Shown: one piece after another, positions 36,925 through 45,761 of the stretch
How positions within the stretch are numbered: position 1 is the stretch's first letter
Layout of the letters: each line of letters begins with the position of its first letter
Source: Bartonella harrusi
GTDB lineage: Bacteria; Pseudomonadota; Alphaproteobacteria; Rhizobiales; Rhizobiaceae
Reading direction: 5' to 3'
DNA length: 64,000 nt
Assembly: GCF_024297065.1 (NCBI RefSeq)
Contig: NZ_CP101114.1
Coordinates: 868,001 to 932,000, forward strand
Notes under the pieces: model-generated
Database searches by the model: none
The model's input: only the letters and a program-made list of their open reading frames with translations
What the model was told of the DNA's origin: nothing
Translations under genes and position numbers: made by a program

Positions 36925-37572
36925 TTGGTCAAAGGAGGCGTGAAGCTTGGCGAAAAGGCTCTGATCAAGTTCATAGCTCGGAAAGATTTTGCCCAATTTG
37001 CTTCTAAGAAAAACCTTGCCAAACTTGCTGCTCAGGCAGATCCTGCCAAATATGCTGCGAAGAAAGGCCTAACCAAACTTGCTGCTAAAGACAAAAAACT
37101 TTGGTTAAAAGAAAAACCCATTCAATTTACCGATAGCAAAACTGGTCAGACATACAAAGTTTACCGAAGAGATGACCTCTATGATCCTAACAGAGTTTCT
37201 TACTGGATGGAAAACAAGAAAGAAATGTGGGGCAACAATGTTGAGAGAATGAATGCAGGAAGAGCACCTATTGGTTTTGATGATAAACCTGTTGAGTTGC
37301 ATCACCTGAATCAAAAGCATGATGGTCCCCTAGCAGAAATTAGCCATGAATTTCATAAGAAATATACTTCCGTGATTCATGCTAATCCCAAAACACATCA
37401 ATCACTGATCGATAGAGAAAAGTTTAAGAAGCAGAGAGAGGAATATTGGGATAAACGTGGTAATGGGTATGGAGAACAAAAAAACAGTAACTTAGGAGGA
37501 TTAATTGATATGAGATGGGGTATCATAGGGATAGATTTTGGAAAATGGGGACAGGTGAAGGAGCAGAGATAA
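35615..37572 (+). pseudogene. orphan effector C-terminal cassette 4 with LHH-type nuclease toxin
   Basis: It has the same architecture as cassette 3, of identical length (633 codons from the first possible TTG start at 35671), and no start signals. The scaffold and linker are almost identical to cassette 3, but the toxin end differs at many positions: 'VYRRDDLYDPNRVSYW', 'WGNNVERMNAGRAPIGFDDKPVELHH', 'DGPLAEI', 'SVIHANP'. Both toxins keep the LHH-type 'ELHH' and the downstream His. The sudden onset of differences after the linker suggests that toxin ends were exchanged or diversified while the scaffold was kept similar. Confidence 0.8.
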
Positions 37573-37633
37573 GCTGCGGTTAATTGAAAAGAGATAAAAG
37601 AAACTTATGGAAATAATTAATGGAGAGTAATTG

Positions 37634-37759
37634 ATGAAAATCTATACTTTAGATGATGTTGTAGAATTAGTTGATAAATATAATGATATTATCAATTTTC
37701 GTACTGAAGAAAATGTGGCTGATGATCTACTGATTGAACCGGTTTTGAAGACTCTTTGA
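37634..37759 (+). pseudogene. truncated SUKH immunity gene of cassette 4
   Basis: ATG 37634, behind GGAGAGTAA, opens a frame with the SUKH start 'YTLDDVVELVDKY' and 'DDLLIE', matching the other immunity genes for about 35 codons. It then departs at about 37736 and stops at 37757-37759. The rest of the gene is missing and the Mu-like remnant begins just beyond. Cassette 4 therefore seems to lack its own functional immunity partner, unless one of the other SUKH proteins covers it. Confidence 0.75.
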
Positions 37760-37906
37760 AAAAAATGTAATTACCTTCAAAATCAGCCCAAAATGACCAA
37801 AAAAGCAAAATAGAAACGCGTCATATGGTGCATTTCTATTTTTATCGCATATAATCTTTTAAAAACAATAATTTAATTTATTTTGTTAATGTAAGAAGAA
37901 ACGCGC

Positions 37907-38461
37907 CTACATTTTTCCTTTTAGAGGGACATTAGACCGTATTTGTGTGGTTGTTAGATGTGCTTTTTCAGCTTCAATTTGTCGCTTTAAATGCAACTTT
38001 AGAAGAGAAAAAGTCGCTTCGACTTCTTCTGGGTCATTGATGTTTTGAACAAGCTCTTGCAACTTTATACAAAGCTCTGCCGCTAATTCCGCTATATCTT
38101 CAGGGGGGAGTTTTATTTTTGCGTCGCGATAGGTTGTATAAGCTATGCGACCGAGCTTTTTCATGAGTCCAGGAGGGATAGTCTGTGGTTTAAAACCCGC
38201 TGCTTTTGCCTTTGCCATGTCACTAAACATCTCACCTTCACCAGTGAGAAGCCAATGAAAGTCTATGCCATAAATTGTGTGATAGGCAATTATGATAGAG
38301 GAGGGTGGTTCACTTACGCCGAGCTCATAATTTGCGAGTGTACCTTTCGCTAGATCAAGAGATTTTGCAAAAGTACCGCGTTCTTCATTTCCAAGCATTT
38401 TTCTTATTTCACGCAACCGTTTTGCCAGCGGCGTTTTGGGTTCTGAATCGGGACGTGCCAA
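37907..38461 (-). CDS. phage repressor-like HTH regulator
   Basis: This 184-residue protein has an N-terminal XRE-type helix-turn-helix ('LAKRLREIRKMLG', 'FAKSLDLAKGTLANYELGVSEPP', 'GIDFHWLLTGEG.MF', residues about 12-80). A C-terminal helical region without a recognisable LexA-type peptidase site follows. It fits the repressor of a Mu-like or lambdoid prophage. It is divergent from a Ner-like gene, the standard layout of a Mu-type lysogeny switch. It appears intact, so it may still bind DNA. It could silence related phages, which is an inference. Confidence 0.75.
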   Translation of the reverse strand: MARPDSEPKTPLAKRLREIRKMLGNEERGTFAKSLDLAKGTLANYELGVSEPPSSIIIAYHTIYGIDFHWLLTGEGEMFSDMAKAKAAGFKPQTIPPGLMKKLGRIAYTTYRDAKIKLPPEDIAELAAELCIKLQELVQNINDPEEVEATFSLLKLHLKRQIEAEKAHLTTTQIRSNVPLKGKM

Positions 38462-38487
38462 AAAAATACCCCATAAATTTATTTTTT

Positions 38488-38502
38488 ATGTTTATAAAAC
38501 AT
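38488..38502. promoter_or_regulatory. candidate operator between repressor and ner
   Basis: ATGTTT-ATA-AAACAT is a perfect 6+3+6 inverted repeat in the divergent intergenic region, 27 bases before the repressor start. Such a dyad in a repressor/ner switch is a natural operator candidate. Only one copy is obvious. Confidence 0.4.
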
Positions 38503-38614
38503 ATAAAATGAGTTAACTATACTATTACAGCCCGTTATGAAGGGCAGTTATTACACAAAGAACCCCACAAAAGACGGATGGTTGCGACATCCGTTTCAAG
38601 CAGGAGCGAAAGTT

Positions 38615-38908
38615 ATGACTCTCACACACACATGGGATCGCCATAGTATTTTAGCTGAGCTACGCCGCCGTAACATGACCTTGGCGGAACTCACGAAAGT
38701 TTATCAAATCCCGTCATCCAGTGTCAAAAACATTTGGACACGGCCCAATGAAAAAGCCGAACGTGCTATTGCCGATTTTATCGGCTTGCCCGTCGAGCAG
38801 GTTTTTAGCGACCGCTACCCTAAAACGAACCGTCGCATTTTTAAAGCAGCAAAACATGCCAATACGGATTTGAGTGCACATTCCACATTGCGCGGTAATG
38901 CCGCTTGA
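38615..38908 (+). CDS. Ner-like DNA-binding regulator (Mu-type)
   Basis: The likely start is ATG 38615; the open frame extends to 38537 without homology. The 97-residue product contains 'WDRHSILAELRRRNMTLAELTKVYQI', followed by 'KNIW.RPNEKAERAIADFIGLPVEQVFSDRYP', the hallmark of the Ner/Nlp family, a lambda-repressor-like HTH that turns off early transcription in Mu-type phages. It is divergent from the repressor. The length is a little above that of Mu Ner (75 residues) because of a C-terminal tail. It appears intact. Confidence 0.85.
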   Translation: MTLTHTWDRHSILAELRRRNMTLAELTKVYQIPSSSVKNIWTRPNEKAERAIADFIGLPVEQVFSDRYPKTNRRIFKAAKHANTDLSAHSTLRGNAA

Positions 38909-39108
38909 ACTTTGTTGCAAGGTTGTGCGTGTGTTTTACGCATTTCCCATGAATTTAAATATCATAAGATAAAAAGAGTTATCAATGTCTAAACATCAAT
39001 ACGAAATGGGCAAGATAAATTGCAGAGAGTTGCATAGCCAAACGGCGGTTTGGATAGGTTTGTTTTGGCGCTTAGGTGATAAGCAGTTTCTCTTTAGAGG
39101 GGGGTGTT

Positions 39109-40430
39109 ATGGTTGCAGCTTGTAATTTATGGACCCCAGAGGCCAAAAGAAAAATCGTCAATCCTTATTCAGAAGTTGAACGGATAGAAGCAATGCTTGC
39201 TTGTTGTTTTAAAGCGGTAAATGGAGGCTTTAGGCATCTTCCAATCCGGTATATTATTGATCCGCCGCATGGTTTGTTTGATGCGGCATTAGCACGGCAG
39301 ATTGTGATTCATATTTTGCATTATCAGTTTGAGATACCGCGGCGGCGTCTTGTTGCTATGCAAGAGCGTGAACGCACTGCTGTTGCTCGCTCTTTGCGTA
39401 CGATTAATCGTCGTTTAGAGGAGCCCGTTTTTGCTAGGGCTTATCGAAGATGGGTGTGTCGTGCGATGGATTTGTTTTTTAAAGAAATTTCCAAGGCGGC
39501 TGTGGTGTTGGCACGTGAGGGAGAAGAAAAGGCAAAAAAGCTTTATCCAGCACAACGGCGTGATCGCTCGAGCCTGCATGCTTTGCAAGCGGTGAATATG
39601 GATGGGCATAAGTTGGATGTTTTTGTGACTGTTCCTTGGGCTCAAAGACCTGTGCGCCTTTATTTGATAGCTATTCAAGATCTTTATTCTGGGAAGATTT
39701 TATCGTGGCGCCTATCGGATGTTGAAAGCTGGGAAATCGTTCGTTTGGTGATAGGGGATATGGTTGAAGCCTATGGGATACCGGAGCGCATGACTTTGGA
39801 TAATGGGCGTGCCTTTACCAGCAAATGGATTTCTGGGGGTGTGCAAAACCGTTTTTGCTTTAAGATTAAGCCGGATGATCCGCAAGGACTTTTGACGAGT
39901 TTGGGTGTGCAATTGCAATGGACGACGCTTTATAGTGGGCAATCGAAACCGATTGAACGGGCATGGCGTGATTTGGCGGAGGGGATTTCGAAACATCCTT
40001 TTTGTGCGGGGGCTTATACGGGCAATAAGCCGGATGCTAAGCCTGAGGATTATGGTAAGCGTGCGATTTCGTTGGAAGAATTTAAAGCCCATGCTGGCGC
40101 GCAGATTATGGCGCATAATGAGCAAACGGGGCGCAAGGCGGTTAATTGTGCGGGACGCAGTTTTGATGTGACCTTTGCTGAGAGTTTAAAAGCCGATGGG
40201 ACGGTTGTTCGGCAAGCAACAGCGGCGCAACGGGCTTTGTGGCTTTTGACTTCACAAGCGCTTCGGGCGCAAAAGGGTACGGGTGAGATCCATTTTATGG
40301 CAATCGTTACTGGGCGCATGCGTTGAATGAATATGCGGGGCAGAAGGTGATTGTGCGCTTTGATCCGGATCATTTGCATCAGGATTTGCGGGTTTATGAT
40401 TTGAACAAAAAGTTCATTCGACGAAGAACA
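39109..40430 (+). pseudogene. Mu-type transposase, N-terminally truncated and frameshifted
   Basis: The frame from ATG 39109 (behind AGAGGGGGG) encodes the catalytic part of a MuA-like DDE transposase. Candidate catalytic residues are Asp in 'AVNMDGHKLDVF', Asp in 'MTLDNGRAF' and Glu in 'SKPIERAWRDL'. The N-terminal DNA-end- and enhancer-binding domains, about 200 residues, are missing. Near 40293-40296 a run of four T, where five would keep the frame, causes a shift. The natural continuation 'YGNRYWAHALNEYAGQ' then 'VRFDPDHLHQDL.VYDL' is in the next frame to about 40430. The gene cannot make a full transposase. Confidence 0.85.
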
Positions 40431-40441
40431 GGGAGGAAAAA

Positions 40442-40860
40442 ATGAAACAAACCTTAAAATATTATTAAGTGGGATCATTCTATTAATTATCTCTGGATGT
40501 GACATTGAAAATATTGACAAGTCTCCTCGAGGAGAGACAGCTGTGTGGGAGAAGCTAGGAGCAGATTCTACTGAGGTAGGAAAAGCATTGCTAGAATGTG
40601 GTATGCCGCACCTTAATTATCTTGAGGATGAAGTTCAAAAGCTAAGCGATAATGATAGTGCAACGATTGATGCTTGCATGATCCAAGCAGGTTTCCATTA
40701 TAAAGGGAGCGGTGACTGGTGTTATACTTTTAGAGAGGAAAACCTCCCTATTTGTCAGCGTGGTGCTGTTATTCCGCAGCGCAGTGTCAAAAAACGCTTA
40801 AATAGCCCTTTTTGTAACAGGTATAAAACGCACCTGAATGCCAACCCTAAGTCTTACTGA
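40442..40860 (+). pseudogene. small lipoprotein with a frameshift in its signal peptide
   Basis: ATG 40442, behind GGGAGGAAAAA, starts a signal peptide. A run of four A (40456-40459) shifts the frame so that it stops after eight codons. With one more A it would continue as 'ILLSGIILLIISGCD', a lipoprotein signal with lipobox Ile-Ser-Gly-Cys, and then ~125 residues of mature protein including 'LECGMP' and Cys-containing 'MIQAGFHYKGSGDWCYTF'. Similar small Cys-containing lipoproteins occur near phage genes in Bartonella; the family name and role are unknown to me. The mature part is open to 40860. Confidence 0.6.
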
Positions 40861-41083
40861 TGATAATGAACAATCCTGCTCTTTTTGCTTTCGCTTTAAA
40901 GAGCGGGATTGTTGTTTCAACTGCTAATTTCCTACACTATCTATCAAGCAATGTGATTGTAGGGAGTTCTTTTGAGTATAAGTTCATATTCTCATCTATG
41001 ATATTGCATCACAGGACAGATTTTGCACCCTTAAATTTGCGATAATTTGAGAAAGTCTTGTCCGTCCTTACGTGACAAGTTTT
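40861..41083. other. short intergenic region
   Basis: No convincing gene. An inverted CTGCTCTTT.../...AAAGAGCGGG pair (CCTGCTCTTTTTGC.. GCTTTAAAGAGCGGGATTG, about 40876-40912) could form a terminator for the lipoprotein gene, as it is followed by a short T-rich stretch. Confidence 0.35.
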
Positions 41084-41287
41084 TTATGCCACATCACTGA
41101 GATGTTGACGTTGCGTTTTGGCTTTTTCAATCACATTCAGCAGATCGGATTGTAACCAGCGCGATAAAGAACCAAATTTTAAGGATTTTGGTAAAGATCC
41201 ATTGGTTACATGCCGACGGAATGTTGAAACGCTATGCAATAATTTTGCACTTTCACGGTCTGTAAGAAGAACATCATTTTCAGTCAT
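41084..41287 (-). CDS. AlpA-family excisionase/regulator
   Basis: The likely start is ATG 41287, preceded by AAAGGATC; the frame runs further upstream without homology. The 67-residue product has the winged-HTH pattern of AlpA-like proteins: 'LLTDRESAKLLHSVSTFRRHVTNGSLPKSLKFGSLSRW' in two halves, then a helix. These proteins act as excisionases or activators next to P4-type integrases. It lies immediately after such an integrase, on the same strand, which supports the call. Whether it is functional is unknown. Confidence 0.8.
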   Translation of the reverse strand: MTENDVLLTDRESAKLLHSVSTFRRHVTNGSLPKSLKFGSLSRWLQSDLLNVIEKAKTQRQHLSDVA

Positions 41288-41504
41288 AACTGATCCTTTC
41301 AATCTAAAAAAGAGTAACAAGTCATAAGCGTTTGTTAACCATATTTTCTTAAATTGGAAAGTAAGTTTATTCATAAAAAACAGCACTTTATGATGTATTT
41401 TCTCATTTGATAATTTATGAGTCTTATTGAAACGGAATGAGAGAACGAAGAGAGAAAGTTATCCACAGATAATGAAATAAAAATGGGGTACAAGACTCCA
41501 TCTT

Positions 41505-42640
41505 TTAAGATTTGCTCGTGACATAAGCCGCCCATTTATCCATATAAACACGGCGCTGCTCTAAATAGTCAGTACGACGGTAGGCACGCTCTACTTTACC
41601 CCCAACCGTATGACCTAGAATGGTTTCTGCGACCTCAAAAGGAGCATCAGTTGTTTCTGCGAGCCAATCTCGTAGACTAGAACGAAAACCATGCGGACAG
41701 GCATCAAGTTCAGTTTTTTTCATATATTGTGACATACAAGTTTCACCAAGGGGACCACGACCAGTTGCAGAGAAAAAGAAATCATTGCGAAAAAGCAAGT
41801 GTGCTTGTTTTAAAATTTCCAATGCTTCATTTGATAAAGGCATGCGAAACTCTGTTGTAGCATCACGCCTTCCTTTCATATTTTTAGCAGGGATGGTCCA
41901 TATATCTTCATCAACTTGATCTTTATGGATATGACGCAAAGGATATGTACGAACCCCTGTCAGAATAAGCAGACGCAAAGCCAGTTGTGTCATGATTGCT
42001 TTTTGACAGAGCATTTTATAAAAAGCCGGTATCTCTTTCCAATCCATAGCCGGTACGTTTTGCGTTTTATGGCGTTGTTTGCCTAAAAGAGCTTTTGCTT
42101 TTTCTGTTGCTTGTAAATCAACATCCAAACCCAATGCAGCAGCATGTTTGAAACAAATATTAAGGCGGTTTAGTGCTCTATAAGCTGTTGCAGCTTTTGT
42201 ATGCCAGATGGGAGCGAGAACTTTGCGTATATCATTTTGTGTAATTTCTGAAACGGGGAGGCAGCCTAATTGGGGGAGAATATGAAGTTGTAAAGGTGAA
42301 AACCAACGCCCATCTTTAGCATCATTTTTGAGTTCAGCTTTACGCGTTTCGAAAGTGTCTAGAGCAATATCTTTTAAATAATGGAGATTACGCATTGCCT
42401 CACGTTTTTGTTTGTCACGTTCTTTAATGGGGTCACGACCCTCACGTAAAACAGAACGCCACCCAGTTGCCAATTCACGGGCTTGTTTTAAAGAGACATC
42501 TCTTAAAGCCCCCAAGCCCATTTCACGACGCCGCCCGTGGATGGTATAGCGATAAAGCCATTGAGCACCCCCATCTTTACGCTTATGAAGGTGCAAGCCG
42601 GCACCATCATACTATTTACCGGCCCCCAATGTTGCGACAG
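41505..42640 (-). pseudogene. P4-type tyrosine integrase, degenerate N-terminus
   Basis: From TTG 42596 a 363-residue frame encodes the SAM-like core-binding and catalytic domains. Catalytic residues are visible as Arg in 'LTGVRT', 'HGFRSSLR' (His-x-x-Arg), 'LGHTVGGKVERAY' and the Tyr in 'RTDYLEQRR' region. Upstream the homology continues ('LGAGK', stop, 'YDGAGLHLHKR'), where a TAG near 42613 replaces what is usually a Tyr codon, and a further shift precedes it. The N-terminal arm-binding part is thus broken. The integrase could have inserted the adjacent island, but no flanking tRNA or attachment repeat is visible. Confidence 0.75.
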
Positions 42641-42802
42641 CTCTTGGTATTGAGACGATTCATAAGAGGCATTTTTGTTCCTTTCTAAACGGTTTTCACC
42701 CCACACACCAACCCCACTTGTGACGTGCAAAGGAATGGTTTTGATTGATTCAAGATAAGCAGGTTTGAAATGAGAGAATCTTAGAATATTCGAGCCTCTC
42801 AT

Positions 42803-43453
42803 TCAACATGCAAAACAATAAATTATCTTTATAAATCAACGCGTTATCTCATGAAAATTCAACAAAATAAAAATATATAAACTATTAACTTTATTGTATT
42901 TTTTATAAAATGATTCATAATCGTTACGCGGAAGCTATCATTTTACCTAAAGACAAAGGCGATTTGAAGCTTCTAGATGGCAAAGTAATGATGATCAAGA
43001 GCAATCATCATCGCATTATGACAGAAGCTACCAGCATGACAGAATCTACCAGCGATCTCTGAATCTGTCGCATGACGTTATGAATGATGAGGTTCCTTTT
43101 TAGATAAAAGGCAGTTTTGTAAAAAAATAAAAAAGAGAGGATACCCTAAAATATTAGGGTAATGAAGAGAAGAAAATGGGTGCATATTACGTGCAAAATC
43201 ACCACATGAATCTGTTGATCAATTGGTAAGAGGAATGGGTGCTAAACGCTTTTATTTAATGCTATAAAAGGAGAAAAACCACTAACTGGTATCTATATCG
43301 GGTGTTTTTTTGTGGGGCGTGCTTATTCAAGAGGAATATGATACTGCGCAACATATCTACAGATAAAAAACAATTATCTCTGTATAACTTGATTTGTATT
43401 GATGAATGAGATCAAAAGAAAAGAATTTAATTGCATAATTTAGGAGTCGAATA
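42803..43453. other. intergenic region between island and fabD
   Basis: Besides the doubtful ORF at 42910-43062, short frames around 43190-43340 ('ESVDQLVRGMGAKRFYLML', 'GEKPLTGIYIG') look like gene debris but match no family I know. A 7-bp inverted repeat ACCCTAA/TTAGGGT lies at 43143-43160. The fabD ribosome-binding site TAGGAG is at its right edge. Confidence 0.4.
42910..43062 (+). CDS. small ORF, unknown (possible gene debris)
   Basis: ATG 42910 opens 50 codons to TGA 43060-43062. The peptide begins with 'RYAEAIILPKDKGDLKLLDGK' split across residues 5-25, reasonably protein-like, then becomes a Thr/Ser/Met-rich repetition (ATSMTESTS). There is no good ribosome-binding site. I recognise no family and give it low weight. 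Confidence 0.25.
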   Translation: MIHNRYAEAIILPKDKGDLKLLDGKVMMIKSNHHRIMTEATSMTESTSDL

Positions 43454-44398
43454 ATGGTTGCAGCTTTTATTTTTCCAGGGCAGGGGAGTCAGCTTGTTGG
43501 TATGGGCAAAACGCTTGCAGAACAATTTGTTGCAGCTCGGATGGTTTTTGAAGAAGTTGATGATGCCTTAGGTGAGAAGTTATCAGATATCATTTTTCAA
43601 GGACCTGCAGATGTTTTAATGCTAACAGCAAATACTCAACCAGCATTAATGGCTGTATCGATAGCTATTATTCGTGTGATGGAACAATTGGGGCTTGCTA
43701 TAGAATCAAAAATAAAGTTTGTTGCAGGTCATTCTTTGGGAGAGTATTCGGCTCTTTGTGCTGCCGGTACATTTAGTCTTACTGATACAGCAAGGCTTTT
43801 GCGCATTCGTGGCAATGCTATGCAGACTGCTGTTGCTGTTGGTAAAGGCTCTATGGCAGCCCTTATTGGTTTGGATGAGCAAGATGTAGAAGAAATTTGT
43901 GAGGCTGTTTCTGGAGAAGGAATATGCCAGATTGCTAATGATAATGGTGGGGGGCAAATTGTTATTTCAGGTGAAGCAACAGCTGTTGAAAAAGCAGTAG
44001 AAGTTGCGTCACAAAAAGGTGCTAAACGTGCGCTTCTTCTTCCTGTTTCTGCGCCTTTTCATTCATCCTTAATGCAACCTGCTGCTGATGCCATGAAGAA
44101 AGCACTTTTGACTGTTAATAAAAGCTTTCCTCTTGTTCCTCTAATTTCCAATGTTTCTGTTGCACCAGAGAGTGATCCAGAGCGTATTGTTTCACTTCTT
44201 GTTCAACAAGTGACAGGGAGAGTGCGGTGGCGCGAAACAATAGAATGGATGAGTGCTCATGGGGTTGATACGCTTTTTGAAGTTGGTTCTGGAAAAGTAT
44301 TAACGGGTTTAACACGTCGTATTAACAAGGACATAAAGGGATTAACAATTGGAACAGCGGGAGAAATAGAAACAGCACTACAAATACTTAGCGTTTAA
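43454..44398 (+). CDS. fabD: malonyl-CoA:ACP transacylase FabD
   Basis: This 314-residue cytoplasmic enzyme transfers malonyl groups from CoA to acyl carrier protein, starting fatty acid elongation. Diagnostic motifs are 'FPGQGSQ' near the N-terminus, the nucleophile motif 'GHSLGEYSAL' (Ser about residue 94), an Arg in the following helix, and 'PVSAPFHSSLM' with the catalytic His at about residue 200. The ATG at 43454 follows TAGGAG. fabG follows after 20 bases, and acpP and fabF lie further on in the same direction, the standard fab cluster. Intact. Confidence 0.97.
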   Translation: MVAAFIFPGQGSQLVGMGKTLAEQFVAARMVFEEVDDALGEKLSDIIFQGPADVLMLTANTQPALMAVSIAIIRVMEQLGLAIESKIKFVAGHSLGEYSALCAAGTFSLTDTARLLRIRGNAMQTAVAVGKGSMAALIGLDEQDVEEICEAVSGEGICQIANDNGGGQIVISGEATAVEKAVEVASQKGAKRALLLPVSAPFHSSLMQPAADAMKKALLTVNKSFPLVPLISNVSVAPESDPERIVSLLVQQVTGRVRWRETIEWMSAHGVDTLFEVGSGKVLTGLTRRINKDIKGLTIGTAGEIETALQILSV

Positions 44399-44418
44399 TC
44401 TATGAAGGAGTCTAAAAA

Positions 44419-45156
44419 ATGTTTAAATTAACAGGCCGTAAGGCTCTTATAACAGGAGCATCGGGAGGGATTGGTGAGGCAATAGCGCGTTGTTTTCATA
44501 CGCAAGGAGCAATTGTTGGGCTCCATGGAACACGTGAAGATAAGCTTAAAGAAGTGGCTACAGATCTGGGAAAAGACGCTTTTGTGTTTCCTGCTAATCT
44601 TTCTGACCGTGAATCGATTAAGCAATTAGCTGAAACAGCAGAAAAAGAAATGGGTGGTGTTGATATCCTTGTTAACAATGCTGGAATCACACGAGATGGT
44701 CTTTTTGTACGTATGCAGGATCAAGACTGGGATAATGTTTTAGCGGTTAATTTAACTGCTGCTTCTATTTTAACACGTGAATTGATACATTCTATGATGC
44801 GGCGACGTTATGGAAGGGTTATTAACATCACATCTATTGTTGGTGTTGTAGGAAATCCCGGGCAAACCAATTATTGTGCTGCAAAAGCTGGTTTGATAGG
44901 CTTTTCTAAAGCATTAGCGCAGGAAATTGCTTCACGGAACGTCACGGTGAATTGTATTGCTCCAGGATTTATTAAGTCCGCAATGACTGATAAACTCAAT
45001 GACAAGCAAAAAGAAACGATTATGGCTGCGATTCCAATGAAGCGTATGGGGAGTGGAGAAGAAATAGCTTTTGGTGCTGTTTATTTAGCGAGTGATGCGG
45101 CGGCATACGTAACAGGTCAAACGCTACACATTAACGGTGGGATGGCAATGATTTAA
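44419..45156 (+). CDS. fabG: 3-oxoacyl-ACP reductase FabG
   Basis: This is a 245-residue short-chain dehydrogenase that uses NADPH to reduce 3-oxoacyl-ACP. Visible are the nucleotide-binding 'TGASGGIGEAIAR', 'NNAGITRD', the catalytic Ser in 'ITSIVG' and 'YCAAKAG' (Tyr-x-x-x-Lys), then 'APGFI.S.MTD' and the C-terminal 'YVTGQTLHINGGMAM'. It begins behind GAAGGAG, 20 bases after fabD, and is probably co-transcribed with it. Normal length and no anomalies. Confidence 0.97.
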   Translation: MFKLTGRKALITGASGGIGEAIARCFHTQGAIVGLHGTREDKLKEVATDLGKDAFVFPANLSDRESIKQLAETAEKEMGGVDILVNNAGITRDGLFVRMQDQDWDNVLAVNLTAASILTRELIHSMMRRRYGRVINITSIVGVVGNPGQTNYCAAKAGLIGFSKALAQEIASRNVTVNCIAPGFIKSAMTDKLNDKQKETIMAAIPMKRMGSGEEIAFGAVYLASDAAAYVTGQTLHINGGMAMI

Positions 45157-45423
45157 GTGTTTTTTTTCACATTGATTTATAAATTGTATTATTTTAGTAG
45201 TATAAGTGGAGTATAAAAATAGGTGTGTTTCCTTAATCCTCTTAATATAGTAGATTAATCAATTTGTGTTGGAATTTCAGATTGATTCATTATTTTAGGG
45301 GATATCCACAGGAAGTTTTAAATCATTGCTAAAATCTTTAGAGGTAATGCATCTATTGCTTGATTAGATGAGCCGATATAGCTAACCAAATTATAGAAAA
45401 AATATAAATTTGAGGATTTCAAT
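45157..45423. other. fabG-acpP intergenic region
   Basis: 267 bases without a gene. It probably holds a separate promoter for acpP, as acyl carrier protein is needed in large amounts. No individual promoter box could be assigned with confidence. GAGGATTT precedes the acpP ATG. Confidence 0.4.
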
Positions 45424-45660
45424 ATGAGTGATACAGTAGAGCGCGTTAAGAAAATTATTGTGGAGCATCTTGGGGTTAATGCAGATAAGGTGGTAGAGAA
45501 TGCAAGCTTTATCGATGATCTAGGCGCAGATAGTCTTGATACAGTTGAGCTTGTGATGGCTTTTGAGGAAGAATTTGGTATAGAAATACCAGATGAGGCC
45601 GCTGAAACGATTTTCACAGTGGGTGATGCAGTGAAGTTTATCGATAAGGCTTCTACATAA
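45424..45660 (+). CDS. acpP: acyl carrier protein
   Basis: The 78-residue acidic protein carries growing acyl chains. The phosphopantetheine attachment Ser lies in '[13 protein letters not shown]' at about residue 39, the invariant ACP motif. Helix I '[13 protein letters not shown]' and the C-terminal '[11 protein letters not shown]' are typical. Length and charge match the family. The transcript appears to end at the strong hairpin just downstream, separating acpP from fabF. Confidence 0.98.
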   Translation: MSDTVERVKKIIVEHLGVNADKVVENASFIDDLGADSLDTVELVMAFEEEFGIEIPDEAAETIFTVGDAVKFIDKAST

Positions 45661-45669
45661 TGATTGAAA

Positions 45670-45704
45670 GGCAAAAGCATTTTACGCTTTTGCCTCTGTT
45701 TTTT
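45670..45704 (+). terminator. Rho-independent terminator after acpP
   Basis: GGCAAAAGC (45670-45678) and GCTTTTGCC (45686-45694) form a perfect 9-bp stem with a 7-base loop, followed by CTGTTTTTT. It starts nine bases after the acpP stop. The fabF gene downstream thus likely also has its own promoter in the following ~60 bases, or is reached by partial read-through. Confidence 0.85.
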
Positions 45705-45761
45705 GGAACTATTTTGAAAAGTAAACTTTGAGAGGTAAGTCTCAATTCAAGGTTGTAGGTT

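Noticed and set aside
43143-43160. ACCCTAA/TTAGGGT hairpin before fabD as terminator.
   Set aside because: The stem is short and AT-rich and is not followed by a T run on either strand.
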